From the NCBI GenBank assembly GCA_008360975.2, contig VLJF02000033.1, forward strand, positions 1,612,001-1,676,000: 64,000 bases of DNA. The letters run 5' to 3'. The stretch is from Lichenostomus cassidix (lineage: Eukaryota; Chordata; Aves; Passeriformes; Meliphagidae). Below the pieces are notes generated by a model. That model was not told the origin of the DNA, did no database searches, and saw only the letters and a list, made by a program, of their open reading frames with translations. A program made the position numbers and the translations under genes. Position 1 is the first letter of the stretch. Each line of letters starts with the position of its first letter. Shown here piece after piece: positions 1-12,764 of the stretch.

Positions 1-540
1 AAAGGCCTTGCAAGGGAGAGAAAGGCCTTGCTCCTGGCATGGAAGCAGCCTGGCCTCGGCCCGGCAGAGTCTGCACCTTATGGACAAGAGGACTCACGTT
101 GCAGCAGAATTCGGGCGAGATGTTGCTCGTGAGATCAGAGGCATGCCAAAGAAGTTCCCAGAGGACTGTCTCTCGTGGGAGGGACCCCGTGGCTAAGCAG
201 AAGACCCTTCTCCCTGATGGACTGAGCAGAGAACAAACCCCTCACCCTGCCGCCTGCCCGTGCTGTGGGTTTGGAAAGAGGGAAGGGGGCTGAAAACATC
301 GTCTTAAGAGGGAGGGGTGAGAGCAGGAAAAATGTCTAGAGAGAAAGAGAGATAAGCAGAGATAAACAATATTTGTAGTTGAAGAATTGTGCTGATGAAT
401 AGATTTATGAACTTGCTCTATGGACTAAGAAAATACCCCACACCCTGCCCCCTACCCGAGCTGGTGGTTGCAAGGGGGGGGTGAATAGAAAATGAATTTT
501 TAAGAGGGAGGTGGTGAGTGAACAAATGGTGTACGAAAAG
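1..540. other. Unclassified left flank, possibly retroviral
   Basis: No supportable gene. Short open frames here have no recognisable domain. The stretch ends in purine-rich sequence and adjoins an LTR-like fragment, so it may be internal sequence of an endogenous retrovirus, but I see no protein motif that proves it. Confidence 0.3.
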
Positions 541-775
541 CTTATTTTTACCTCTCATATATCCTCCGACTCTGTTAAGTAATTAAATCATTTTCCAGCT
601 TTAAGTTTAAAGCCTGTCTGCCCTTTCTTCCGTGGGTCCTCCTACCAGTGCCCTATCTCCCTCAACTCATGAATTTGGTGTGTGTTTTTACAGTTTTGTT
701 CTTTCCCCTCCTCTGGCACGTGTGCAGCAGGAGAGAGCAGGGGTGCTGGCGTTTAGTCAGGGTCAAACCCCAACA
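541..775 (-). mobile_element. LTR-like fragment
   Basis: Read on the minus strand, the element begins TGTTGGGGTTTGACC at about 775 and matches about 185 bp of the plus-strand element that begins at 25026 (TGTCGGGGTTTGAC). A TGT start followed by this motif fits an avian LTR end. The distal boundary is not clear. Confidence 0.45.
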
Positions 776-1147
776 GCAGCACAAATTGGTTCATCTGCAA
801 AGAGCAACAGCAAGTGGGAAAATGTTGGGAAAACTTCGCTAAAAAAATTGGGGGGAGTCATCTCTCTCCTCACTCCAACATGTGCTAGCATTGTGGATGA
901 TCTATAGAGTGTAATAAACCACTGGGGATTTTTGATACTGCAAGTTCAGGGAAACCAGTTTGAGATCCAAAGATTGGGTGATTAAATTACACAAAAGTGC
1001 TGAGTGGGTTCATGAGGGAGCATACCAAAAATGTTTAAAAAAACATGAATGGCCACCAGAACAAATCTTACACAATGGAGCAGCGCCTGGGAATCCTAAG
1101 AATTCCTATCAGGTCCCAGAACCCACTGTGAATTTGAATTGTTACTA

Positions 1148-1325
1148 ATTGATACAGACTGCTGCTCAGCCAAGCTCCTGCTCCATTCCTGAACTTCCAC
1201 AAGCAGAACAAACACTTCCCAGAGCCACGAATACCGAATGTTACACAAACTAGGGGTGCATGTTAAGGGACACAGGCAGTGGGCGGATCGGGAAGTCTGT
1301 ACCTTCCAAGTACCTCAGCCAGACG
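1148..1325 (+). repeat. Segment shared with 61246-61418
   Basis: About 170 bp starting ATACAGACTGCTGCTC are nearly identical to 61246-61418, with a different neighbour on the left of each copy. It marks the left edge of one duplicated block and adjoins LTR-like sequence in both places. No coding content was recognised. Confidence 0.55.
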
Positions 1326-1470
1326 GCAAAGGGACAGGGAGATGCGGCCGGGAAACGAGCATGAAAAGGAGGCTGCGTTTTACAGCCCCATGGCAAATGC
1401 CCCACGGCCTCTCCCTCTGTCCATCCATAAAGTCACTTTTACACGACTCTCCTGTCTCCTGCGGGCATTC

Positions 1471-1939
1471 TCCAATCCGAGCTCGCGGCGCTGATGACTC
1501 TCCAGTTCCCAGGCAGACCCGCAGTGCCCAGCGCTCCCCACCCCAACCCCACCTGCGCCCCCCCCTCGCCCCCAGCGCTTCCCGCCAGCCCAATTTGGGG
1601 AGGGGGCGCGTGGGGGGCGCCCAGGCCTGGCCCGGAGCCCAGCGCTGCCCCAGCCCGACCTGCCCCGGCTCCTCCCGCGGCATGCGACGGCGTGGGGAAA
1701 AGGGGGGGAAAGGGTGGGCGCTGGGCTTGGGGGGAGGAGGAGGAGGAGGGATGAGGAAGGAGCGGGAGAAAGGCCGGAGATCCGAGCAGGAGGAGGCGGG
1801 AGGAGGAAGGAGGAGGAGCCGCGGGAGGAGGAGGAGAGAGGAAGAGGAGGAACAGGAAGAGGTTGGAGAGAGGAAGAGGAGGAGCAGCAGAAGAAGAGCG
1901 GAGCTCTTTGTCGCGGCCCCGGGAGCATCGGCGCCCCGC

Positions 1940-1948
<9 letters not shown>
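1471..1948 (+). promoter_or_regulatory. ZNF1 promoter and first exon
   Basis: GC-rich block beginning GAGCTCGCGGCGCTGATGAC, ending in a purine-rich GAGGA tract and a clean splice donor CAG|GTGAGG at 1948/1949. Seven further ZNF genes carry the same block. This copy lacks the upstream CCAAT stretch (GAGCCAATGGG) found before most others. The last nine bases read ATG GCG CAG, an in-frame start unique to this copy. Confidence 0.6.
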
Positions 1949-3601
<1,653 letters not shown>

Positions 3602-3810
3602 GGGAAGCCCTGCGAGTGTCCCGAGTGCAGGAAGAGCTTCATTGCTGCTCCATCTCCATCCCTAGTGGGAAGATCTGTAGTGGATGATCCCCAGTGATCC
3701 CCGTTGGGCAGAATCCTGGTGACCCCCATTCCAGGTGATCCCCGTCGGGTGAGGGGAATGTGTTTTAAATGGTCAAATTTTCCTTCTTCTCCTGCTCTGA
3801 GTTTGTTAGC

Positions 3811-3816
3811 AATAAA
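3811..3816 (+). terminator. ZNF1 poly(A) signal
   Basis: AATAAA about 210 bp after the stop codon. The same motif and context follow ZNF4, ZNF6 and the inverted ZNF9. Inferred end of the ZNF1 transcript. Confidence 0.6.
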
Positions 3817-4551
3817 TTCAATTCACATATCCAATTCCGAGCCTGTTTTGTGCACAAAGGTGTTGGATGAGGGATCTCTTAGCCAGGTCCTTCTATCAGC
3901 TCAGGAAGCCTTGGTTCAATTTTCTCTCCCCATGGCGGCTGTGCAGGGCAGTGAGAGAGCAGCTCTGCTGGGTGCCTGGCATGGGGCCAGCGTCACCCCA
4001 CTGCAATGTGCCATGGCCTCGTGTGGCCCTGTGCTCTGGAGCCAGCGCTGCTGTTGCTTTTTCCTTGCTGATGGTTTTCTCTTTTGCAGGAAAGGCTTGT
4101 GAAGTGCCCCCGCTGTCCCTGGCGTCCCCTGGGCGCCGGCAGCCGCGTCCCTTGGCTTGCTCCCCCTGGGCCGTTGCAGGGCGGCTGGCGGAGGCTGGGA
4201 GCTGCCGTTGGGGCCGTGGGGCTGCCCCGGGGGCTGCGTGCCGAGGCGGGGCCGGGAGGTGCGGAGAACTTGGTCGCTATTTGCAGAGCAATGGCGCCTT
4301 GGGCCCGGGCCCGTTGCAGGGCTGTTCCTCATGTGCTGCTTTGGCCTCGGCCAGTCCGGGGGGCACTGAGAGCGTGGGGCTTGGGCTGTGCGCTGTGCAG
4401 AGCCCGCGCCTCGCTGCCCTTGGCTGGCTGTGCTGTCACTCGGGATTGTCCCAGCGCAATTGCTGCTCGGTGCCAGCGAGCGGGGACAAGGCCGGCGCCG
4501 GTGTCGCCCCCAGGCAGGCAGGCAGGGCTTTAGTGGGGCAGCAGCGGCGCC

Positions 4552-4643
4552 ATGGTGGGAGCGTGTGTGCGGCCCGGGAGCGGCGGCAGCGGGCGGAGCC
4601 CGGGGAGGCGGCGGCGGAGCTCGGAGAGGCTGTCCCAGCGCAG
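4552..4643 (+). other. Candidate first exon in CpG-rich module, copy 1
   Basis: The GC-rich block about 4080-4800 looks like a CpG-island promoter. Within it a good Kozak context (GCGCCATGG) opens MVGACVRPGSGGS and runs 30 codons to a donor AG|GTGGGA at 4643/4644. The reading frame is the same in all four copies (also 28941, 46673 and minus 62564). No domain is recognisable in so short and Arg-rich a piece and no partner exon was found, so this is a candidate only. An acceptor-like TCTTTTGCAG at about 4080-4090 suggests splicing into the module from the left. Confidence 0.35.
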
Positions 4644-4880
4644 GTGGGAGCCGCGCTGCCTTGTGCCGGGGCTCGGGGCTCGCTGCGGGCGGATGGAGGG
4701 GATGCAGGGGGCGGCAGGGGGGCTGTGGCGGCTTCTTTCTCCCGTCTCCCTCCCTCCCTCCCTCCCTGGCTGTGGCGCCGTGTTGCCGCTGGCCTGAGGC
4801 TCCTGAGGGAGCGGCTGCCCGCGGTCTCCTTGCCGCTCCTTAACAACAGGAGGGGGAGAACTGTATTCTGTGGCAAATGA

Positions 4881-5636
4881 AAATTAATACATTTTAAACC
4901 ATTTACAGCCACATGCGCTGAAGGGTGAAAAGATAGCAGACCGTATAACCCATTTAGTGAGAAATGCTGCTGATAGTTGGCATGGCGACTCAGTGAGAAA
5001 GCCAGAGGGCTCACTTGTAAATCATGGTGAGCTTCGGAGATGGTGCTTTGGTTCCTGGATCTGTCAGTCAAGCTGAGAATCACAGCCATAGCAGTTAGTA
5101 GCATGTTTCCAAATCTCATCACAGAAGGCAGAGTCATTGCCTCTTAGAGTGTCTACCTTCCTCAGCCACATGGTAGTGGAAAGACAGAGTATTCAAAGTG
5201 ATCAACAAATTGATAATCAACAAGAGTCTGCTAAAGGGAATTGCAAACAAGGTTGCAATCTCACTATAAGGCCTTGGCAAGTCACTTGAGACAATTTCTT
5301 GTCCACAGAATGGAGAAGGACAAAGAACTGCATGAAAACTGCAGGTGGGGTTATTGTGATGTTCAGGTGCAGGAAACATGACAGCAGAAGTGCAAAATTG
5401 TGTTTTTCTGTCCGTCCTGCTCTAGTGCACAGCATTTCTTGGTACATCATTCAAATACACGCAGTACTTTTGTAGTGCTCCCAGAACAGAGCTCTGAACA
5501 AGAATTCAAGGCAGAATCTGCTTGTCTGCAAAAAACCCAAATGTTGGTTCAATAGCTAAGCTGGGAAGAAGAGAAGGGTGGCACCTTTCAGTACAGGATA
5601 AATTGTGCTTACGAAGAAAACTCTGCTAGGAAGAGG
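4881..5636. other. Gene-free unique stretch
   Basis: No coding signal, repeat family or RNA gene recognised. Base composition is close to balanced, unlike the GC-rich blocks around it. It is not repeated elsewhere in the window. Confidence 0.5.
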
Positions 5637-5706
5637 GGGAAGGGAAGGGAAGGGAAGGGAAGGGAAGGGAAGGGAAGGGAAGGGAAGGGAAGGGAAGGGA
5701 AGGGAA
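5637..5706 (+). repeat. (GGGAA)n microsatellite
   Basis: About 14 perfect or near-perfect pentamers of the GGGAA type. A simple sequence repeat. Confidence 0.9.
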
Positions 5707-5980
5707 GAAGGGACTTAAATGTTTTTAAGGTTTATTGGGCTAAATGTTCATGCTTTGGGGTTTCTTTGGGAGTCAATCTTTATATCTTGAAGGGGCTTTT
5801 GGCTGAATCTTGATATTGTGGGAGTTTGGGGTCTGTTTCTTTATGTTTGTGGGATATTTGGGAATCTCGGTGGTTAGTGGTTTTTACAGCCACCAAACTG
5901 CCAGAGAGTTGCAGAGCTGGAGCTGGGCAGGAGGAACCCCCAGGGCAAGGCGCTGAGCCCTTGTTTTTCCCCCAAAGCAG

Positions 5981-6154
5981 GATTTGTCATTGCCAAGGCG
6001 TGGCCGGATGGAGGAGGAGGAAAAGGCCTGGAGATGCAGCCGGAGCTCGGAGCTGGGGGAGAAGCCTGAGGGCAGAGAGAAAAAAGCTGCCAGGAGCTTC
6101 CTGAATGGAGGGAAAGGGGTGATGGGACCTTTAGAAGAGTTGAATTGGGTTTGA
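5981..6154 (+). pseudogene. Finger-less ZNF remnant (ZNF0)
   Basis: The 3' end of the ZNF intron and the start of ZNF exon 2 are preserved: acceptor CCAAAGCAG at 5980, ATG at 6008, then [20 protein letters not shown]. At about 6083 the sequence switches to the flank of the 21-bp repeat (AAAAAAGCTGCCAGGAGC), so every zinc finger is missing. The frame ends at TGA 6152-6154 after 48 codons. Clearly a deletion derivative, not a working gene. Confidence 0.8.
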
Positions 6155-6768
6155 TCCACCTGGAATTGGGTTTGATCCACCTGGAACTGGAATGGATTTA
6201 CCTGAAATGGGGTTTTGTCGACCTGGAATTAGGTTGATTCATCCTGGAATTCGGTTGCATCCCACTGGAATTTGGTTTAACCGACCTGGAATTGGGTTGG
6301 ATCCACCCGGAATTTGGTTGAGTCTCTCAGGTATTTGGTTGGTTCATCCTGCAGTTGGGTTGGGTCCAGCTGGAACTGGGTTTGATCCATCTGGAATTCA
6401 GTTGGATTTACCTCAAATTGGGTTTGATCCACCTGGAATTGGATTGGATAAAGCTGGACTTTGGTTTAATCTGCCTGGAATTTGGTTTGATCCTCCTGGA
6501 ATTGGGTTGGATCCACCTGGAACTGGATTGGATTCACCTGGAATTCCGTTGGATCAACCTGGAATTGGGTTAAATCCACCTGGAATTGGGTTGAATGCCC
6601 TTGGAATTCAGTTTGATTTACCTGGAATTGGGTTTGAGCCACCTGGAGATGGATTTGATCCACCTGAGAGTGGGTTGGATTTACCTGGAATTTGGTATAA
6701 TCTGCCTAGAACTGGATTTGATCCACCAGGAATTGGGTTGAGTCCACCTGGAATTGGGTTTGAATGGT
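6138..6768. repeat. 21-bp minisatellite, copy 1
   Basis: About 30 degenerate units of CCTGGAATTGGGTTGGATCCA (21 bp minus minor changes). Because the unit is a multiple of three, both strands stay open; the minus strand reads heptads of the form QFQVDPT. Other arrays lie at 14311, 22169, 39087 and 55600. Confidence 0.9.
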
Positions 6769-6959
6769 GTTGGTGCTGCAGTAGAGGCTGGAATTGCCCC
6801 AGGATCCTCCTGGAATCGAGTCAGACACACCTGGAATTGGGCTGAATTCCCCTGGAAATGGACTTTTGGTTATATTCTGTCTGGATGATGGTGTGGGGCA
6901 GTGGGAATGGGGAATTGTGGGGGGTGAGAGCATAAAAATCCTGGAAAATGGGGATTTCC

Positions 6960-7385
6960 ACCCAAAATCCTGGGAACAGAGGGGTTTGGGCACTGCCAGA
7001 GCCCCAAAATCCTGGGGAAAAGAGGAATTTGAGCATTCTGAGCCTTTCAAAATCCTGGGAAAAAGAGGATGTGGGAACTCCCAGTTCCCCAAATCCTCAG
7101 TACAGGGGGATTGGGAACTCTTAGAGCCCAAAAATTGCGAGAACAGGGTGGTTTGGGAAATCCAAGAGCCGCAGTATACTATAAAAAGAGGATATGGGAA
7201 CACGCAGTTCCCTAAATCCTGTGTACAGGAGGGTTGTGGAACGCCCAGCCCCAAGAAATCCTGGGAATGGGGGGCTTTGGGAACTCCTAGAACCCCAAAA
7301 TCTCGGGTACAGGGGGGTTTGGGAACTGTCAGAACCCCAAAACCGTGGGAAAAGAGGAGTTTGGCCACTGCTGACCCCGAAAATT
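6960..7385. repeat. About 43-bp minisatellite in leader-gene intron, copy 1
   Basis: Roughly ten degenerate units, each containing CCCCAAAATCCTGGGAACAG followed by a GGTTTGGGAACTC-like part. It lies in what would be the first intron of the minus-strand leader exon at 7557-7632. Shorter versions occur at 39790 and 56300. Confidence 0.7.
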
Positions 7386-7556
7386 GAAAAAAAAATGGGG
7401 AAAACCCTGAAAAAAGAGGAAGCTGGGCCAACGCCCTTCCCAGAAAAATCCCCAAAAAGGGGGATGGACCTTCTGAATCTCCCCGATCCCCTTTTGCCAT
7501 GGATCCAGGACACCCCAAATGCCAACGCCGCGGCTCCAGGACCCCCCAAAGCCCAC

Positions 7557-7632
7557 CTTGGAGCCCCCAAAGGCCAGGCAGGGTCAGCGCCAGCAGCAGC
7601 AGCAGGCAGGGGCAGCTCCGTGCTCCATCCAT
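7557..7632 (-). pseudogene. Orphan leader-peptide exon, copy 1
   Basis: Minus-strand ATG at 7632 encodes MDGARSCPCLLLLLALTLPG and five more residues: a short charged start, a Leu-rich core and a plausible signal-peptidase region. It ends in phase 1 at the donor CCAAG|GTGGGC. A phase-1 leader exon is usual for MHC and Ig-type genes. No following exon is seen, and the promoter upstream has been deleted in this copy, so it is treated as a remnant. Identity unknown. Confidence 0.5.
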
Positions 7633-7689
7633 GGCGCCTCGGGATGTGGCGACACTGGGAAGGGTCAGTGGTGGTCACCATAGTCCATC

Positions 7690-8280
7690 CTAGTGCCACC
7701 ATGGTCACTCCCAGTCCCTCTTATCCCATTCCCAATGTATTCCCAGACATCCATCCTCTCTCCCTGTCCCTCCCAGTGCTCCCCAATCCACTCCCCTCTC
7801 TCCCAGTGTGCCCCCAGTCCCTCCCACTCCATTCCCAGTCCCTCCCAGTGCTAGCACAGTCACTCCCAGTCCCTCTAAAGCCAATCCCAGTTCATTCCCA
7901 GTCCACTCCCAGACCTCCATCCTCTCTCCCAGCGCCGTCCCAGTACGCCCTAATCCAATCCCCTCTATCCAAGTCCTTCCCCAGTCCCACTAATCGCAAT
8001 TCCTGTACATTTCCAGTCCCTCCCACTGTATTGCAAGTGACTCCCAGTGCCTCCAACGTCCCTCCCAGTTTGTCTAATGCCAATCCCAGTCCATTCCCAG
8101 TGCACTCCCAGATTTCCATACTCCATTTCAGTGCCCTGCAATGCCCCCAATTCACACCCCTCTCTCCCAGTGCCCCCCCATTCCCTCCCCCTTCATTCCC
8201 AGTCCCTCCCAGTACCACACCACCCCTCCCAGCTCTCTCCCAGCGCCCCCCCAGCTGATCCCAGTGTCTCCCCTCTCTCT
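7690..8280 (+). repeat. Class II beta intron-2 minisatellite, copy 1
   Basis: Tandem about 20-25-bp units of the type CCCAGTCCCTCCCAGTGCC directly before exon 3. The same array lies in intron 2 of the complete gene at 41735-42280 and in the third copy. Confidence 0.8.
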
Positions 8281-8285
8281 CCCAG

Positions 8286-9231
8286 TGCCCCCCAGCGTGT
8301 CCATCTCGCTGGTGCCCTCGAGCTCCCAGCCCGAGCCCGGCCGCCTGCTGTGCTCCGTGATGGATTTCTACCCTGCGCAGGTGCAGGTGAGGTGGTTCCA
8401 GGGCCAGCAGGAGCTCTCGGAGCAAGTGATGACCACCGACCTGCTCCCCAACGGGGACTGGACCTACCAGCTGCTGGTGCTGCTGGAAACGCCCCCCCGG
8501 CGCGGGGTCACCTACACCTGCCAGGTGGAGCACGTCAGCCTGGAGCAGCCCCTGAGGCGGCACTGGGGTACGGCCAGAGCCCACAGCGCCGGGGGGAGCG
8601 GGGGAGGCACTGGGGGGGCTGGCAGGGGGATTGGGCTGTGCTGGGGGGAACTGGGAGGGAGGTGGAGTGAGGCTGGAGGGGCTGGAAGGAGATTGGGGAT
8701 GGAAAAGCAAAGGCTGGAATGAGGTTGGTTGTGCTGGGAAGAGACTGGGAGGGACATTGGTGAGTCCTGGTGGGGCTGGGAAGGGACTGGGAGAGGGTTT
8801 GGGGGTCCTGGGGCGGTGGGGGGCAACTGGGAGGGGTTGTGGGGTGCTGAGAGGGACGGGAGGGGCTTTGGTGTGTCCTGGGGAGGCTGGGAGTGGATTG
8901 GGAGGAGGTTTCAGGGGCTCCTGGGTGGGCTGGGGGCGACTGGGAGGGTGCTTGGAGGGGCTTGGGGTGTCAGTGAGAGGTTTCTGGGGGTCCTGAGCCC
9001 TGCTGACCCCCCAGAGATGCCGCCGGACGCTGCCCGCAGCAAGATGCTGACAGGGATCGGGGGCTTCGTGTTGGGCTTCGTCTTCCTGGCGCTGGGGCTC
9101 GGCTTCTACCTGCGCAAGAAGGTGAGGGGGGGTCCCGGGGGTCGTGTCCCCCCTGCCCCGGAGCGGCTGTGCTCCCCCCGGGGCCCCCCAGGCCGGTGTC
9201 ACCCCCTTTTCTCTGCCCACAGAGCTCCTGA
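8286..9231 (+). pseudogene. MHC class II beta, exons 3-5 only (copy 1)
   Basis: Exon 3 (8286-8567, 282 bp) encodes the membrane-proximal Ig-like beta-2 domain, starting VPPSVSISLVPSSS, with both disulfide cysteines (LLCSVMDFYP and YTCQVEH). Exon 4 (9015-9121) gives the connecting peptide and a transmembrane helix ending FYLRKK; exon 5 (9223-9231) adds SS and stop. All splice sites look good. Exons 1 and 2 (leader and peptide-binding beta-1 domain) are absent: the sequence jumps near 7670-7690 from the leader-exon flank to intron 2. The poly(A) hexamer is altered to AATACA (9374-9379). A truncated copy that cannot make a peptide-binding chain. Confidence 0.88.
8580..9000 (+). repeat. Class II beta intron-3 G-rich repeat, copy 1
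   Basis: Degenerate GGGGCTGGGAAGGGACTGGG-type units fill the intron between exons 3 and 4. Such G-rich repetition is found in all three class II copies (also 42580-43190 and 57760-58340). Confidence 0.6.
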
Positions 9232-9660
9232 GCCGCCGCCGGCCGCAGCCCCTCCCCGTGGCCTCGGGCCCGGCCGGGACCCCCCGCTCTGTCCCCGCGC
9301 TGATTTTGGGGGATCGTGTGTCCCCCCAGCCCTGCTGTCACTCTGACCCCGCCCGGCTGCTCCCAGTGCTCCCAATACAGCTTCCCAGTTGGCTCCGGTC
9401 GCGTTTCTTGGGGGGCACTGGGGAGGGACTTGGGGGGACCCCGCGGTGGGGCTGTGACTGGGGGGCAGACCTGACCCCGGGATGGATCGGGAATGGGGAC
9501 CCCGTGTGTCCCCAAGTGTCACCCCGCTCTGGGGGCCTTGGGAGGCAGCTGAACCCCGACACGGCACACAGCGAACCCCAAAAAGGCGCTGAGACCCCCT
9601 GAGACCCCCAGAACCTCCAAACCCCATAGAAAAACAGCCCCGAAAAATAGCCCCGCGAAA

Positions 9661-10209
9661 ATGAGCCAATGGGAGAAGGCGCTGAGCGATTCTGATCCAA
9701 TCCGAGCTCGCGGCGCTGATGACTCTCCAGTTCCCAGGCAGACCCGCAGCGCCCAGCGCTCCCCACCCCACCCCCACCTGCGCCCCCCCCTCGCCCCCAG
9801 CGCTTCCCGCCAGCCCAATTTGGGGAGGGGGCGCGTGGGGGGCGCCCAGGCCTGGCCCGGAGCCCAGCGCTGCCCCAGCCCGACCTGCCCCGGCTCCATC
9901 CCGGCTCCTCCCGCGGCATGCGACGGCGTGGGGAAAAGGGGGGGAAAGGGTGGGCGCTGGGCTTGGGGGAAGGGGGAGAAGGGATGGAGGAGGAGGAGGA
10001 GGGATGAGGAAGGAGCGAGAGAAAGGCCGGAGATCCGAGCGGGAGGAGGCGGGAGGAGGAAGGAGGAGGAGCCGCGGGAGGAGGAAGGAGGAGAGAGGAA
10101 GAGGAGGAACAGGAAGAGGTTGGAGAGAGGAAGAGGAGGAGCAGCAGAAGCCGCGCGCAGCTCTTTGTCTGCCGCGGCCCCGGGAGCATCGGCGCCCCGC
10201 ACGCCGCAG
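9661..10209 (+). promoter_or_regulatory. ZNF2 promoter and first exon
   Basis: Begins at GAGCCAATGGG (CCAAT box), includes a second CCAAT (GATCCAATCC), a GC-rich core and the GAGGA tract, and ends at donor CAG|GTGAGG (10209/10210). It starts only about 280 bp after the class II beta poly(A) region. The block is open in one frame from 9661 to the donor, but copies differ in frame, so I take it as 5'UTR/promoter. Confidence 0.6.
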
Positions 10210-10901
10210 GTGAGGGGGAGGAGGAAGTCGCCCCAAATGTCTCGTGGGTCCCCGAGCGGCGTTTTTTCTGGGCGGGTGTTTGGAGCTCGCAGCTTGCGGG
10301 ATTGAGCCCCAAATCTCGTTCAGGGTCGCTGGGAGGGTTTGATTGTGCGGGGGGAACGTTTGGATGTGGCGGAAGGGCAAAGCTGAGGCGGCAGTGGGGC
10401 TTTGGGGGATATTTTGGGGGCTGCAGGTGGGCACGGCCCGGTGTCGGGGTGGGAGGGGGACATGGGGCATGGGGTCCGGCCGGGAGAGCGGTGGAGGGGA
10501 AGGGCGGGAGCCCCGGAGTGGGGTGAGCGGAGAGGGGCGATGGCGGAGCTGGGGGAGCCCCGGCAGGCTGGAGAGGGGGGAGCGTGGCTAAGGGGGAAGC
10601 CTGGGATCCCTGGAAGCGCGGAGCAGAGAATGAGGGGAGAAGGGACCCCTGGGACCCCCAAAGCCCCCAGATCATCCCTAAGCGGGACCCTGGAAAATAG
10701 GGAAGCCCGGGAGCCACGGGAGCCCCATGAGTGCAGGGAAGGGAGAGCCTGAGGAGGCCAAAGTGCAAAGAGCAGAGAGGAGGAAATGCTGATAGGGTTT
10801 TGAGGTGAATGGTGGTGGTTTGGGGATTTTATGGACACAAAAGCCTGGGAGAGTTGCAGAGCAGGAGCTGGGCAGGAGGAACCCCCAGGGCAAGGCGCTG
10901 A

Positions 10902-11625
<724 letters not shown>

Positions 11626-11951
11626 GGGAAGCCCTGCGAGTGTCCCGAGTGCAGGAAGAGCTTCATTGCTGCTCCAACTCCATCCCCAGTGGGAAGATCT
11701 GCAGTGGATGATCCCCAGTGACCCCAGCTCTGCAGAGCCCTGGTGATCCGTGCTGCTGGTGATCCGTGTGGCAAAGACACCTGGCTGGTGGCTCCACACC
11801 CTCCTGGCTCCCCGTGGGCACCTGGATGAAGGCAGGGCCAGGAATGTCCATGGGAGTTCCTGGGGACATCAGAAATTGCCTGGGGAGAGCGGATTTGTTG
11901 ACTTTCCACCCCAGAAAATCTCACCTTTTGTGTTCAGTTATATCATCTCTT

Positions 11952-12020
11952 GGCATGAGGCAACACTGGATGGCCTTGGAGGTCTTTTCCTTAGTCTCAG
12001 TGATTCCATGATTCTGATTT
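11952..12020 (+). mobile_element. CR1 LINE 3' end
   Basis: GGATGGCCTTGGAGGTC and GATTCCATGATTCTG are the typical 3' end of avian CR1 elements. It lies in the 3' flank of ZNF2; the same fragment follows ZNF3, ZNF5 and ZNF7, so it was inserted before the cassette was duplicated. Confidence 0.75.
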
Positions 12021-12360
12021 TCTCTCACCCAAGAGCATCTTCCACAGCTAAATGGTTCTGGGTTGGGGCAAAGACCAAGATTTTGGGGTGGAAACCTCCA
12101 AAAATGTGCTTCCCTTCCACCCAACCACGTGGATCCTCAGCGGGCACAGACATGTAAATCCTTTTCTTTCGGGTTTGGTCTTGTTTTCATTTCAATCCTT
12201 CAAAACACCTGAATTTGGGGTAAAAATGAAGATATTGAGGTGTGACATGGGTGGGACATTGGGGTCACAGCTGTTATGATCCAAACATTAAGGTTCTTTG
12301 GAAATACCTCTGCCCAAATTAAGGTGCAAACGAGACCACATGCCAGTCAGTAGTGTAGGT

Positions 12361-12761
12361 TTTATTTGATAGTAAATATGAGAGAAAGTGGGAGGAAAAG
12401 AGAGGAAAAGAGAAGTAGGAAAAGAGGTGAGGGGGACAGAAAGAGGGAGAAAGAAAACATCACCATCCGTGGATCCCAACGATGTCACATTGATCTTCTC
12501 CAGCTGCTCTTCTCAGTGGTGGTTTTCCCCCCAAAAAGCACAGAGTGCCAAGGGTTAATATACACTCAGGCCAGGTGACAATGTCCAGCATGTCCCCCCG
12601 GGGCAGGGGACAGTCTCTAGCAGCAGACTCTGCTTGCATCACCTGCACTGCTGTGGTGCAAGGCCTGGCATTTGGGGGTCTGTGATGGATTGTGACTCCC
12701 CTCAGCTCCTCTCACGTCAAAGTCCCGATTTGATGTCGAACTGCTCCAGCAGCGTGCGGTG
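12361..12761 (-). other. Terminal exon of unidentified minus-strand gene, copy A
   Basis: On the minus strand a short frame ends LHRTLLEQFDIKSGL and TGA (12717-12719), followed by about 350 bp of unique sequence and an AATAAA signal (12361-12366). The three copies (37404, 53762) are almost identical in this coding end and 3'UTR, as expected for a real last exon. No acceptor directly precedes the conserved codons; the sequence upstream is a minisatellite. I do not recognise the protein. In copies B and C a leader exon lies upstream on the same strand. Confidence 0.4.
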
Positions 12762-12764
12762 GAG

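Noticed and set aside
9661..10209. Coding first exon of ZNF beginning at the ATG of the GAGCCAATGGG block
   Set aside because: The frame reaches the donor in phase in some copies (ZNF2, 5, 6) but not in others (ZNF4, 7), and the start overlaps a CCAAT box. More likely promoter and 5'UTR.
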